Both the position numbers and the translations under genes were made by a program. This document shows positions 7,228 through 15,312 of a stretch of 24,458 bases of DNA, piece by piece. Under the pieces are notes generated by a model. That model saw only the letters and a program-made list of their open reading frames with translations, ran no database searches and was not told where the DNA came from. This DNA is from JBBIJR01 sp037445875 (GTDB taxonomy: Bacteria; CLD3; SB21), in the NCBI GenBank assembly GCA_037445875.1, contig JBBIJR010000055.1:1-24458 (forward strand), given 5' to 3'. Each line of letters opens with the position of its first letter. Position 1 is the first letter of the stretch.

Positions 7228-9185
7228 AGTCTCGAAGCATGCGGATCACGAAAGACGTTCTGCGCGACCTGTCGCGATCTTCACAGCTGGAGTGGCTGGA
7301 GGCAGACGGTGCGGGTGGGTGGGCCTCTTCGACGGTTTGCGGCATGAATACACGCCGATACCACGGCCTGCTTGTGGTTGCTGCACGGCCTCCGTCGGGC
7401 CGCACGGTTCTAGTGGCTCGTCTCGATGAAACGCTGGCGGTCCCTTCGGGGCGATGGGAATTGAGCGTCAACCAGTATCCCGGAGCCGTGCATCCGGCGG
7501 GTCATCAGTGGTTGACGGGCTTCGAGCGGCGGTTGTTTCCGGTGTGGACCTATCGGGCTGGCCGGATCGAAATAAGGAAGACGATTGCCTGCATTCATGG
7601 ACGCAACCTGACTCTGGTCGGTTACGAAGTGCTTGACGCCCCGGAGGACTTCGCGCTCGAATTGCGGCCATTTGTGGCGTTTCGGGATTATCACCAGTTG
7701 ACCCGCGCCAGCGACCGCATGAGCCCGGCCGCGGTGTGGAGGGACGACGTCCTGCGTATACCGGCCCCGAAAGGCATGCCGGATGCTTATGTTAGGTTGC
7801 CCGGAGCCGATTTTCGGCCGGAAGCGGATTGGTTTTATAGCTTCGAGTACCCGGAAGAACAGCGGAGAGGACTCGACTGCCATGAGGACTTGTTCACACC
7901 TGGCCGTTTGGCGAAACAACTCCGCCGTGGAGACACGGTTCATGTTGCGCTGTCAGCGGAACCTCTGAATGAATGTGATCCCGAGGCGTATCTGAGGGAG
8001 GAAACGCGCCGGCGCGAGAATCTCGTCAGTGCAGCGAGATCTTCTGACCACCGCACGCTGTTGCTGGCTGCGGATCAGTTCGTTGTTTCCGGCCAGAAGA
8101 ACAGGCGAAGTGTGGTGGCGGGGTACCACTGGTTCGGCGACTGGGGCCGGGACACCATGATTGCCCTTCCGGGTCTCACACTGACCACAGGCAGGCACGC
8201 CGATGCCCGGAGCATTCTCGAAACATATGCCTCCTATATGCACGAGGGCATGCTGCCGAATCGATTTCCCGACGAGGGGGAGTTTCCCGAATACAATACC
8301 GTCGATGCCGCGCTGTGGTTCTTTGTTGCCGTATACCGATACGGACACTACTCGGGAGATTGGCCGTGGATTCATCAGCGTCTTTTCCCCGTGCTGGTGG
8401 ATATCATCAGGTGGCATCGGCAAGGTATGCGGTACGGCATTCGCGTCGACGAAGACGGCCTGCTGCGTGCAGGAGAGGAGGGTGTTCAGCTGACATGGAT
8501 GGACGCAAGAGTGGGCGACTGGGTCGTCACGCCGAGGAGCGGGAAACCGGTGGAAGTCAATGCCCTCTGGTACAATGCACTGTGCATTCTCGCCCACCTG
8601 TTGGACCTCGCAGGGAAAGTCAACGAGGCTCGTACGGTGCGGGAAAACGCGGAAACCGTCCGTGTGCAATTCAACGAAAAATTCTGGAATTCGGTTTCCG
8701 GATGTTTGTACGATGTGATAGATGAGCCTCGGTATGACGGCTCGATTCGCCCGAATCAGCTACTCGCTATCAGCTTACCTTTCCCGTTGGTTGATGCCGA
8801 TCGGGCCGAGTGCATCCTGGAGGTCATCGATCGCCATCTTCTGACCCCGTTCGGTCTGAGGAGCCTGTCGCCGCTTCATCGAGATTACCGCGCTCGCTAC
8901 CTCGGCGACGTACCATCACGGGACGGAGCGTACCATCAAGGTACGGTCTGGAGTTGGCTCCTGGGGCCTTACATAGACGCCATTGTTCGGATTCGTGGTC
9001 GAAGGGGAATCGAAGCGTCCCGGTCGCTGATGCATCAGGCCCTGAAGCATCTGCACGCCGGCTGCATGGGCACTGTATCGGAGATTTTTGACGGCTCGCC
9101 GCCCTTCACCCCACGCGGCGCCGTGGCCCAGGCTTGGAGTGTTGCGGAGTGGTTGCGCGTTCTTGTGGAGTATGACCTGGTTTGA
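7224..9185 (+). CDS. Glycogen-debranching-type amylo-alpha-1,6-glucosidase (GH133-like)
   Basis: The 653-residue protein has the bacterial/archaeal debranching-enzyme layout. An N-terminal beta domain opens with WLEADGAGGWASST and NTRRYHGLLV (about 24-51). The C-terminal (alpha/alpha)6 domain has GYHWFGDWGRDTMI (300-313), PNRFPDEGEFPEYNTVDAALWF (about 346-367), DGAYHQGTVWSWLLGPYIDA (from about residue 567) and a closing VSEIFDGSPPFTPRGAVAQ. These are signature blocks of the amylo-alpha-1,6-glucosidase family, which removes alpha-1,6-linked glucose at glycogen branch points. It starts at a GTG (7224) overlapping the upstream TGA; an ATG five codons later (7239) is an alternative. There is no signal peptide, so the enzyme is probably cytoplasmic. 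Coupling with the GH63 gene points to joint work on an alpha-glucan or glucosylated solute. Confidence 0.92.
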   Translation: MKSRSMRITKDVLRDLSRSSQLEWLEADGAGGWASSTVCGMNTRRYHGLLVVAARPPSGRTVLVARLDETLAVPSGRWELSVNQYPGAVHPAGHQWLTGFERRLFPVWTYRAGRIEIRKTIACIHGRNLTLVGYEVLDAPEDFALELRPFVAFRDYHQLTRASDRMSPAAVWRDDVLRIPAPKGMPDAYVRLPGADFRPEADWFYSFEYPEEQRRGLDCHEDLFTPGRLAKQLRRGDTVHVALSAEPLNECDPEAYLREETRRRENLVSAARSSDHRTLLLAADQFVVSGQKNRRSVVAGYHWFGDWGRDTMIALPGLTLTTGRHADARSILETYASYMHEGMLPNRFPDEGEFPEYNTVDAALWFFVAVYRYGHYSGDWPWIHQRLFPVLVDIIRWHRQGMRYGIRVDEDGLLRAGEEGVQLTWMDARVGDWVVTPRSGKPVEVNALWYNALCILAHLLDLAGKVNEARTVRENAETVRVQFNEKFWNSVSGCLYDVIDEPRYDGSIRPNQLLAISLPFPLVDADRAECILEVIDRHLLTPFGLRSLSPLHRDYRARYLGDVPSRDGAYHQGTVWSWLLGPYIDAIVRIRGRRGIEASRSLMHQALKHLHAGCMGTVSEIFDGSPPFTPRGAVAQAWSVAEWLRVLVEYDLV

Positions 9186-9240
9186 ACAGCACGAGAAATG
9201 CATTGTGCCGATCCTTGAACGGGGAGGACCGCGGCGAACG

Positions 9241-11457
9241 ATGAATGATTCACCGATGCCGAGCGCCGGGAGCAGGGTTATTTTCGGCGTGGTCTCTGTG
9301 GCGCTGGCGATGATGGTCGGGAGCGCGTCTGTCGTGGCTCAGTATCACTTTGCCGCCAGTATTCGGGACGCCGTCACGGGCGAGCCGCTGGTCGGCGCCA
9401 ACGTCAGCGTGGAAGGTACCTATCGGGGTGGGGTCGCCGACAGCGCCGGAACGGTTCGAATCGAGGGCGTACCGTCCGGCAACCATGTGCTGGTCTTTTC
9501 CTACATTGGTTATCAAACGCGGCGAGACACGGTCGCTTTTCCTCTACCCAACGATGCAATCGTGACGGTGCACCTGTGGCCGGAAGAAGAGGAACTCGAG
9601 GAGGTCCTGATCACGGCGACGCGGAGCAGCCGGACGATCGAGGATTCTCCGACTCGAGTGGAAGCCATCTCTGGCGAGGAGTTGGAGGAGAAGGCGAACA
9701 TGCGGCCGGGGGACATCCGCATGCAGCTCAGCGAAAGTACGGGGATCCTCGTCCAGCAGACGTCGGCCACTTCCGCTACAGCCACTATCCGGATCCAGGG
9801 GCTCGACGGGCGCTACACACAAGTCCTTCGCGACGGATTTCCTCTCTACGGAGGCTTTGCCGGTGGTCTGAGTCTGCTACAGGTGGCACCGCTCGATCTC
9901 CGGCAGATAGAGGTGATCAAGGGTTCGGCGTCCACGCTCTATGGAGGGGGGGCCATCGCAGGTTTGGTGAACCTGGTATCGCGCGAGCCTTCCGAAAACG
10001 ACGAGATCGCGCTGATGGCAAACGGGACGACGGCCCGCGGCATGGACCTGAACGGTTTCAGTTCTCGTCGCCAGGGGAAACTCGGTTACACGCTGTTCGT
10101 CGCGGGTCAGACACAGGAGGCCTATGACGTCGATGACGACCATTTCTCCGACATCCCGGATATCGAGCGGCTCTCGGTGCATCCGCGACTTTTTCTGTAC
10201 CCAAACCGCCACACAACGATGTCTCTCGGCCTGAATCTCACGCAGGAGAAACGCCTGGGCGGCGACATGGATTTCGTGGAGGGCGGGGTGGATTCCAACC
10301 ACTCCTTCTTCGAACGCAACAAATCCCGCCGTGCTTCCTCCCAATTCAACGTGGAGCGCCGGCGCCGCGGGAAACCGTTCCTCGTATTGAAGAACAGTGT
10401 GGGCTACTTCTCCCGGAGCATTGCAGGGCCGGATGTCCGCTTCAAGGGCGACCAGCTATCCACCTTCTCCGAGATATCCGTGACGATGGGCGATGAAGGC
10501 TTCCAATGGATCACAGGCCTGAATGCCTGGACGGAACGCTTTGACGAAGATAACCCTGAAGGCATTGCGCGAGATCACACCGGTACCGTCCTCGGTGGCT
10601 TTGTGCAGCACACGTGGGGGCTTTCGGACCGGTTTTCGACCGAAAGCGGATTGCGTCTCGACTACGTTGCAGACGATGGTGCGCTGGCACTTCCCCGCGT
10701 CTCGCTGCTGTACCGGTCCGGGAATCACTGGACGGTCCGGCTGGGCGGGGGGCTGGGGTACAAGGCACCGACGATCTTTACGGAGGAGTCCGAGCGCGTT
10801 TCATTCGTCAACGTGCAGCCGGTGGACAGCAAGTCCGCAAACGTCGAGCGATCGGCAGGCGGGAACCTGGATGTGAATTTCCGGACCCTGCTCGGAAACC
10901 GGGCCAGCATTTCGGTGAATCAGCTATTCTACTACACACGCATACGGAGAGCGCTCCTGCCGGATCCGGATTCGCTGGCGTCCGGCATCTATCTGTATCG
11001 CAATCAATCCGGCCATATCGACAGCCGAGGGTTTGAAACGAATGCGAGGTTTGGGTACGGCCGCTGGAAGCTTTTTGCAGGTTACACTTACACGGCGGCC
11101 CGGCGAGAGGCTGCAGGGCAAAGCGCCTTCCTGCCTCTTGTGCCTCGACATCGTCTCGGTCTGGTTCTGATCTATGAGGCGGGGCATGCGTATCGGGCGG
11201 GCTTCGAGGCTTATTACACAGGCTCGCAGCGTCGCTCCGACGGAACGTCTACCACGGACTTCTGGATCTTCGGCTTCATGGCGGAGAGGAAATGGGGACG
11301 ATGGACGGCGTTTGCCAATCTCGAAAACTTCACGGACACGCGGCAATCGCGGTATGAAACGATGGTCACGGGAACCCACCGAGCGCCGCAATTTCGCGAA
11401 ATCTATGCTCCCGTCGAAGGGTTCGTCATGAACGGAGGTGTGAAAGTGCATTTCTGA
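9241..11457 (+). CDS. TonB-dependent outer-membrane receptor with carboxypeptidase-regulatory-like N-terminal domain
   Basis: The 738-residue protein has a signal peptide (hydrophobic IFGVVSVALAMMVGSA, probable cut after VVA at residue 33). Next is a CarboxypepD_reg-like beta-sandwich (about 36-115: SIRDAVTGEPLVGANVSVEG ... IGYQTRRD). Then come a TonB-box-like EEVLITATRS (121-130), the plug domain (about 134-250: IRIQGLDGRYTQVLRDGFPL, IEVIKGSASTLYGGGAIAG) and a 22-strand-type beta barrel ending in the usual terminal aromatic residue (VKVHF). Such receptors import siderophores, vitamins or sugars using the TonB-ExbBD energy system. The carboxypeptidase-like domain is typical of Bacteroidota-type receptors. 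There is no SusD partner and no sensor partner here, so the substrate is open; position after two glucosidase genes hints at a carbohydrate but the 55-base gap makes that uncertain. ATG 9241 is chosen for a GGGGAGGA upstream; ATG 9256 also fits. Confidence 0.92.
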   Translation: MNDSPMPSAGSRVIFGVVSVALAMMVGSASVVAQYHFAASIRDAVTGEPLVGANVSVEGTYRGGVADSAGTVRIEGVPSGNHVLVFSYIGYQTRRDTVAFPLPNDAIVTVHLWPEEEELEEVLITATRSSRTIEDSPTRVEAISGEELEEKANMRPGDIRMQLSESTGILVQQTSATSATATIRIQGLDGRYTQVLRDGFPLYGGFAGGLSLLQVAPLDLRQIEVIKGSASTLYGGGAIAGLVNLVSREPSENDEIALMANGTTARGMDLNGFSSRRQGKLGYTLFVAGQTQEAYDVDDDHFSDIPDIERLSVHPRLFLYPNRHTTMSLGLNLTQEKRLGGDMDFVEGGVDSNHSFFERNKSRRASSQFNVERRRRGKPFLVLKNSVGYFSRSIAGPDVRFKGDQLSTFSEISVTMGDEGFQWITGLNAWTERFDEDNPEGIARDHTGTVLGGFVQHTWGLSDRFSTESGLRLDYVADDGALALPRVSLLYRSGNHWTVRLGGGLGYKAPTIFTEESERVSFVNVQPVDSKSANVERSAGGNLDVNFRTLLGNRASISVNQLFYYTRIRRALLPDPDSLASGIYLYRNQSGHIDSRGFETNARFGYGRWKLFAGYTYTAARREAAGQSAFLPLVPRHRLGLVLIYEAGHAYRAGFEAYYTGSQRRSDGTSTTDFWIFGFMAERKWGRWTAFANLENFTDTRQSRYETMVTGTHRAPQFREIYAPVEGFVMNGGVKVHF

Positions 11458-11467
11458 CCCGTACCGC

Positions 11468-11496
11468 TTGACAATGTTGGCCGGTTTACTTACTTT
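11468..11496 (+). promoter_or_regulatory. ffs: Promoter of the SRP RNA (and probably dnaX)
   Basis: A perfect -35 TTGACA (11468-11473), a 17-base spacer and TACTTT (11491-11496, a weak -10 with 3 of 6 matches). The RNA begins about 38 bases after the -10 box, so a short leader would be trimmed. It starts 10 bases past the upstream receptor stop codon. Confidence 0.6.
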
Positions 11497-11533
11497 AAGC
11501 CGCGTTTTTTGACACTCCAGCAATCGTTCTTAT

Positions 11534-11630
11534 GCCCGAGCCTTACGCAACCCGAGGCCGCTGAACCCCGCCAGGTCCGGAAGGAAGCAACGGTAGGCCA
11601 AGCCGCGGATGTGCCGTAATCAGCTTGGGC
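11534..11630 (+). ncRNA. ffs: Signal recognition particle RNA, small bacterial (4.5S) type
   Basis: The conserved SRP domain IV core is present: CTGAACCCCGCCAGGTCCGG, then AAGGAAGCAACGGTA, with the GGAA tetraloop and the asymmetric internal loop that binds Ffh. The outer ends pair: GCCCGAGC (11534-11541) with GCTTGGGC (11623-11630, one G-T pair), giving a hairpin of about 97 nt without an Alu domain, as in most Gram-negative bacteria. It is followed at once by TTATTTTT, a U-rich end that serves as terminator or processing point. The RNA with Ffh directs nascent membrane proteins to the translocon. Exact 5' and 3' ends are estimated from pairing. Confidence 0.96.
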
Positions 11631-11642
11631 TTATTTTTAGCC

Positions 11643-13409
11643 ATGTCGTATCTCGTAATAGCCCGCAAATACCGCCCTTCGTCTTTCGACGACGTCGTGG
11701 GCCAGGAACACGTCACCACGACGCTGAGGAACGCCATCGAGTCTAAGCGGATCGCGCACGCGTACATTTTCTCCGGCCCACGGGGGGTGGGCAAGACCAC
11801 CACCGCGCGGATTCTGGCGAAGGCGCTCAACTGCGAGCGTGGGGGGCCGACCGCCTCACCGTGCAGCGAGTGCCTGAGCTGCACGGAGATCGCCGCGGGC
11901 CGCAGCCTCGACGTACTCGAAATCGACGGTGCGTCGAACCGCGGCATCGATGAGATCCGTAATCTCCGCGACAATGTCCGCTACATGCCCGTGCGCGGGG
12001 GTTACAAGATCTATATCATCGACGAATTCCACATGATCACCAAGGACGCCTTCAATGCTCTCTTGAAAACACTGGAGGAACCTCCGCCGCAGGTGATCTT
12101 CATTTTTGCCACCACGGAACCGCACAAGGTCCTGCCTACGATATTGTCGAGGTGCCAGCGTCTCGACTTCCGAAGGGTCCCGATCGTCAAGATCACCGGA
12201 CGCCTGCGACAGATCTGCGAAGCCGAGGGTATCCGCTACGATGACGAATCGCTGTTTGCGATGGCCCGGATGGCCGACGGCGGTATGCGCGATGCGCAGA
12301 CGCTCCTGGATCAGGTCATCTCCTTCTGCGGGACGGACATCCGCATGGACCAGGTACGCCAGGCACTCGGGCTGATTCCGGTAGACGCCTACTTTGAACT
12401 AATGGACGTCATCCGCGGGAAAAACACCGGAGCAGTGTTTGATTTCGCGTCCGGCATTTCGGAGGCGGGCTGGGACCTTACCGAGTTCCTCCATGGTTTG
12501 CTGGAACACATCCGTAATCTGCTGCTGGCCAAAGCAAGCGGAACGGCCGCTCTGACGGAAATCTACGAAGGCTATCAGCAGCGATTCACGGCGAGCGCCG
12601 AGCCAATGCAGGAGAAGGATCTGCTTCGGATCATGAGCCTCGTATCGGAGACGATCCAGGAAATCAAGTGGAGCATTCGGCCGCGGGTACTCTTCGAACT
12701 GCTGCTCCTCAAGCTCACACACATGGAGAGTGCGGTGGACCTGGGTGAGTTGATCGACAAACTCGACACGCTTCAACCGTCGGCCGGCAACGGGCCGGAC
12801 CCGGAAAAAAAAAAGCCTGAAGACGCCGAGCGGCTGACCGTTCCTACGTCCCCTGTTTCGTCAAATCTCGCCCCCGTGAACCTCCTCGCCGGCCTTTCAG
12901 ACTCTCCTGCTTCGGCACTTGAAGAGGTTGAAGCGCGATGGCCCTCGTTTGTGAGCCGCGTGAAAGCCGAAAAGCGCCGCGTAGGTTCTATCCTGGAACA
13001 CTCGTACCCGAAGGGGGTCGAACGAGACATCGTTGCCGTCGGCTTTTCGCACGGGGACATTACGGAAATCCATGCCGAGATCCTTCATAAAGAGCGGGAT
13101 TATCTTTCGGCGGTTCTCCAGGACATTATGGGAAAGCGCCTCAGGATAGAATGTCAAACGGGAGAACGTACCTCGACGGCGCCTCCGGCATCGAGCACCG
13201 GGAATGCGACCGGAGACGCGCAGGACTCGCTGTTCGATCACTATCCGGTCGTGGACAGCCAATCGCTGAGCTATTCGGTCAACGGAGCAGCGAACAACAC
13301 GAGCGGGTTGATCGCGTATGTTCGAGAGGCATCGGAGACAGAACCGCTGAAACGGCTGCTCGACATGTTTGAATGCGAATTGATCAGTGTGGATCCACGG
13401 AAGCCCTGA
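11643..13409 (+). CDS. dnaX: DNA polymerase III subunits tau/gamma
   Basis: The 588-residue protein is the clamp-loader ATPase of the replicative polymerase. Motifs in order: RKYRP (8-12), Walker A GPRGVGKT (45-52), zinc cysteines C64, C74, C77 and C80, Walker B IIDEFH (125-130), sensor FATTEP (155-160) and the arginine-finger SRC (169-171). Clamp-loader collar domain III runs to about residue 370; the rest is a low-similarity tau tail. An A10 tract at codons 388-391 probably yields a shorter gamma form (see the slippery-site entry). The ATG at 11643 lies only 12 bases after the SRP RNA and has no Shine-Dalgarno sequence, so translation may depend on a processed or leader-poor mRNA. It is followed by recR with no ybaB in between. 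Confidence 0.97.
   Translation: MSYLVIARKYRPSSFDDVVGQEHVTTTLRNAIESKRIAHAYIFSGPRGVGKTTTARILAKALNCERGGPTASPCSECLSCTEIAAGRSLDVLEIDGASNRGIDEIRNLRDNVRYMPVRGGYKIYIIDEFHMITKDAFNALLKTLEEPPPQVIFIFATTEPHKVLPTILSRCQRLDFRRVPIVKITGRLRQICEAEGIRYDDESLFAMARMADGGMRDAQTLLDQVISFCGTDIRMDQVRQALGLIPVDAYFELMDVIRGKNTGAVFDFASGISEAGWDLTEFLHGLLEHIRNLLLAKASGTAALTEIYEGYQQRFTASAEPMQEKDLLRIMSLVSETIQEIKWSIRPRVLFELLLLKLTHMESAVDLGELIDKLDTLQPSAGNGPDPEKKKPEDAERLTVPTSPVSSNLAPVNLLAGLSDSPASALEEVEARWPSFVSRVKAEKRRVGSILEHSYPKGVERDIVAVGFSHGDITEIHAEILHKERDYLSAVLQDIMGKRLRIECQTGERTSTAPPASSTGNATGDAQDSLFDHYPVVDSQSLSYSVNGAANNTSGLIAYVREASETEPLKRLLDMFECELISVDPRKP
12805..12820 (+). promoter_or_regulatory. dnaX: dnaX slippery A10 tract with -1-frame stop (predicted tau/gamma switch)
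   Basis: Ten A residues (12805-12814) followed by G give the heptamer A-AAA-AAG in the reading phase used by E. coli dnaX. A slip of -1 reads one Ala codon (GCC) and then stops at TGA 12818-12820, giving a protein of about 392 residues ending after clamp-loader domain III. The opposite shift also stops soon, at TGA 12835-12837. Ten A residues also permit transcriptional slippage, as known for Thermus dnaX. No strong flanking hairpin was identified. Sequence and frames are seen; the product is predicted. Confidence 0.75.
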
Positions 13410-13488
13410 GACGGATGCTCAGGATTTGGACCTTCCGACGCCGACAAAAAGGTTTGCATTTTGGAGCTTATTTCTTAATTTCGACTGC

Positions 13489-14091
13489 ATGCAATACACC
13501 TCGGCTGCCCTTGAACGCCTCATTACCGAACTGACGCGACTACCCGGTATTGGACGCAAGACCGCACAGCGACTGGCGTTCCACCTGCTCAAACAGCCCA
13601 AAGAAGAAGTACGGGGGCTGACGCGTGCTCTGGAGGACATCAAGGACAAGATCGTTCGGTGCAGCGTGTGCAACAACGTAACGGAGAACGATCCGTGCCC
13701 CATCTGCTCCAATTCCCGCCGGGACCGATCCGTGCTTTGCGTCGTGGAGGAGGCCAACGATGTTCTGGCCGTGGAGCGGACCGATCAGTTTCGAGGGCAG
13801 TATCATGTGCTGGGCGGACTCCTGGATCCCCTCGAAGGCGTCGGGCCGGATGAGCTGAAGATTCGAGAATTGCTCGGACGGCTGACTTCGGATGTCCGGG
13901 AAGTGATCCTCGCCATTAACCCGAACGTCCAGGGCGATGCAACCGTCATGTTCCTCGCGCAGAAGATTCACGCCGTCAGCGGCGCACGTGTCACACGGAT
14001 TGCCAGGGGAATTCCCATCGGGAGCGACCTGGAATTTGCGGACATGACCACGTTGTCTCGGGCCATGGAAGGCCGTGTCGTCGTTTCTTGA
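13489..14091 (+). CDS. recR: Recombination mediator protein RecR
   Basis: The 200-residue length is normal for RecR. An N-terminal helix-hairpin-helix is present (LTRLPGIGRKTAQRLAFHLL, 15-34), then the four-cysteine zinc site C58, C61, C70, C73 (CSVCNNVTENDPCPIC), then the Toprim core LCVVEEANDVLAVE (83-96) and the C-terminal GIPIGSDLEFADMTTLSRAM. RecR with RecO or RecF loads RecA on gapped or broken DNA in the cytoplasm. The start at 13489 matches the family; the frame is open from 13387, but that stretch is not RecR-like. No Shine-Dalgarno sequence lies close to the ATG. The dnaX-recR order is common, though ybaB/ebfC usually sits between them and is absent here. Confidence 0.97.
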   Translation: MQYTSAALERLITELTRLPGIGRKTAQRLAFHLLKQPKEEVRGLTRALEDIKDKIVRCSVCNNVTENDPCPICSNSRRDRSVLCVVEEANDVLAVERTDQFRGQYHVLGGLLDPLEGVGPDELKIRELLGRLTSDVREVILAINPNVQGDATVMFLAQKIHAVSGARVTRIARGIPIGSDLEFADMTTLSRAMEGRVVVS

Positions 14092-14119
14092 ACGGTTGCT
14101 CGTCACAGATATTCAGTCC

Positions 14120-15298
14120 ATGCTTAGAAAAGACCACTACGATGTCATTGTCGTTGGTGCGGGTCCTGCGGGCAGTACGACGGCACGATACGCGGCCAAA
14201 GGCGGCGCGTCCGTCCTCCTTCTCGAAAAGGACCGGGAAGTCGGCGTACCGGTGCGATGTGCCGAAGGAGTGGGTGCGCGCGGACTGGCCCGAACCGTGG
14301 ACAAAGTGGAGCCCAACTGGATTGCCGCAACCATCACGGGCTTCAAGTTGGTGGCACCCGATGGGACGGAGGTGGAGGCGAGGTGGGGAGACTGCGGCTA
14401 CTGCCTGGATCGACGGGTGTTCGATTATGAACTGAGTAATCTGGCGGCCCGGGAAGGGGCCGAGGTGGTGACGAAGGCCTACGTCACAGGCCTGATCAGG
14501 GACAACGGCGGTGTGGTCGGTGTCAACGTCCGACACATGGGCGACGAACTCCAGGTCCGAAGCGGCATCGTCGTGGGTGCCGACGGCGTCGAGTCCCGCG
14601 TGGGCCGTTGGGCGGGGATGAACACGTTCACCAAAATGCGGGACATGGAATCCTGCGCGCAGTTCACCATTGCAGACATCGACGTGGACCAGCAGACGTG
14701 CGATTTCTATTTCGGCAACGAGCGCGTTCCCGGCGGCTACCTGTGGATATTTCCCAAAGGCAACCGGACGGCCAACGTCGGTATCGGCGTATCGGGGGAC
14801 TACAGTGGCAAGCGGTCCGCCCTGAGCTATCTGAAAGACTTTGTGGACGAACGCTTTCCCGGAAAACCGATCCTGTCGACGTTGTGCGGCGGAGTTCCGT
14901 GCGCTCTTACCCGAAAGCGCATCTCGGGCGACGGATTTATGCTTGCAGGCGATGCAGCACACCAGGTGAATCCCATTTCCGGCGGCGGGATTGTATCGGG
15001 CATGTACGCAGGTATGCTCGCCGGCAACGTAGCCGCCGCAGCGACAAGGGAAAAGAACGTGACGGGAGATCGTCTTTCCGAGTACGACAAAGAGTGGGGC
15101 CGATCCATTGGAAAGGATCATGAACGCTTCTACCGGATCAAGGAGGCGGTGTTTGACTTCTCTGACGAGCAGTTCAACCGGCTGGCCCGTGAAGTGCTGA
15201 AGATACCCATGCAGGAACGCAGTCTCATGCGGATTTTCAAAGCGGCACTGAAGACGAAGCCCAGGTTGATCTTTGATGTGATCAAGTTATTCACCTAG
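14120..15298 (+). CDS. Geranylgeranyl-reductase-family FAD-dependent oxidoreductase
   Basis: The 392-residue flavoprotein begins with the FAD Rossmann motif VIVVGAGPAGST (9-20). PVRCAEGV follows, with Cys47 in the place of the conserved cysteine of archaeal geranylgeranyl reductases; then YLWIFP, the YxWxFP substrate-site motif; then the second FAD motif GFMLAGDAAHQVNPISGGGI. Members saturate isoprenoid double bonds of archaeal lipids, chlorophyll side chains or, in some bacteria, menaquinone. No chlorophyll or archaeal lipid genes are in view, so quinone or polyprenol reduction is a fair guess, not shown. I prefer ATG 14120 because it puts the FAD motif and Cys47 in standard positions; a GTG at 14075 inside recR is a possible alternative. 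It lies 28 bases after recR and 14 before the next gene. Confidence 0.88.
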   Translation: MLRKDHYDVIVVGAGPAGSTTARYAAKGGASVLLLEKDREVGVPVRCAEGVGARGLARTVDKVEPNWIAATITGFKLVAPDGTEVEARWGDCGYCLDRRVFDYELSNLAAREGAEVVTKAYVTGLIRDNGGVVGVNVRHMGDELQVRSGIVVGADGVESRVGRWAGMNTFTKMRDMESCAQFTIADIDVDQQTCDFYFGNERVPGGYLWIFPKGNRTANVGIGVSGDYSGKRSALSYLKDFVDERFPGKPILSTLCGGVPCALTRKRISGDGFMLAGDAAHQVNPISGGGIVSGMYAGMLAGNVAAAATREKNVTGDRLSEYDKEWGRSIGKDHERFYRIKEAVFDFSDEQFNRLAREVLKIPMQERSLMRIFKAALKTKPRLIFDVIKLFT

Positions 15299-15312
15299 CG
15301 GACAGTTTCGAC

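Noticed and set aside
13453..13483. Bacteroidetes-type promoter for recR (TTTG, 19 bases, TAATTTCG)
   Set aside because: The match is partial and would put the start almost on the ATG; other promoters in the window are of TTGACA type. Kept only as a possibility.
13991..15121. Minus-strand frame of 376 codons
   Set aside because: It is a shadow of the geranylgeranyl-reductase-family gene, with histidine/arginine-rich sequence and no domain.
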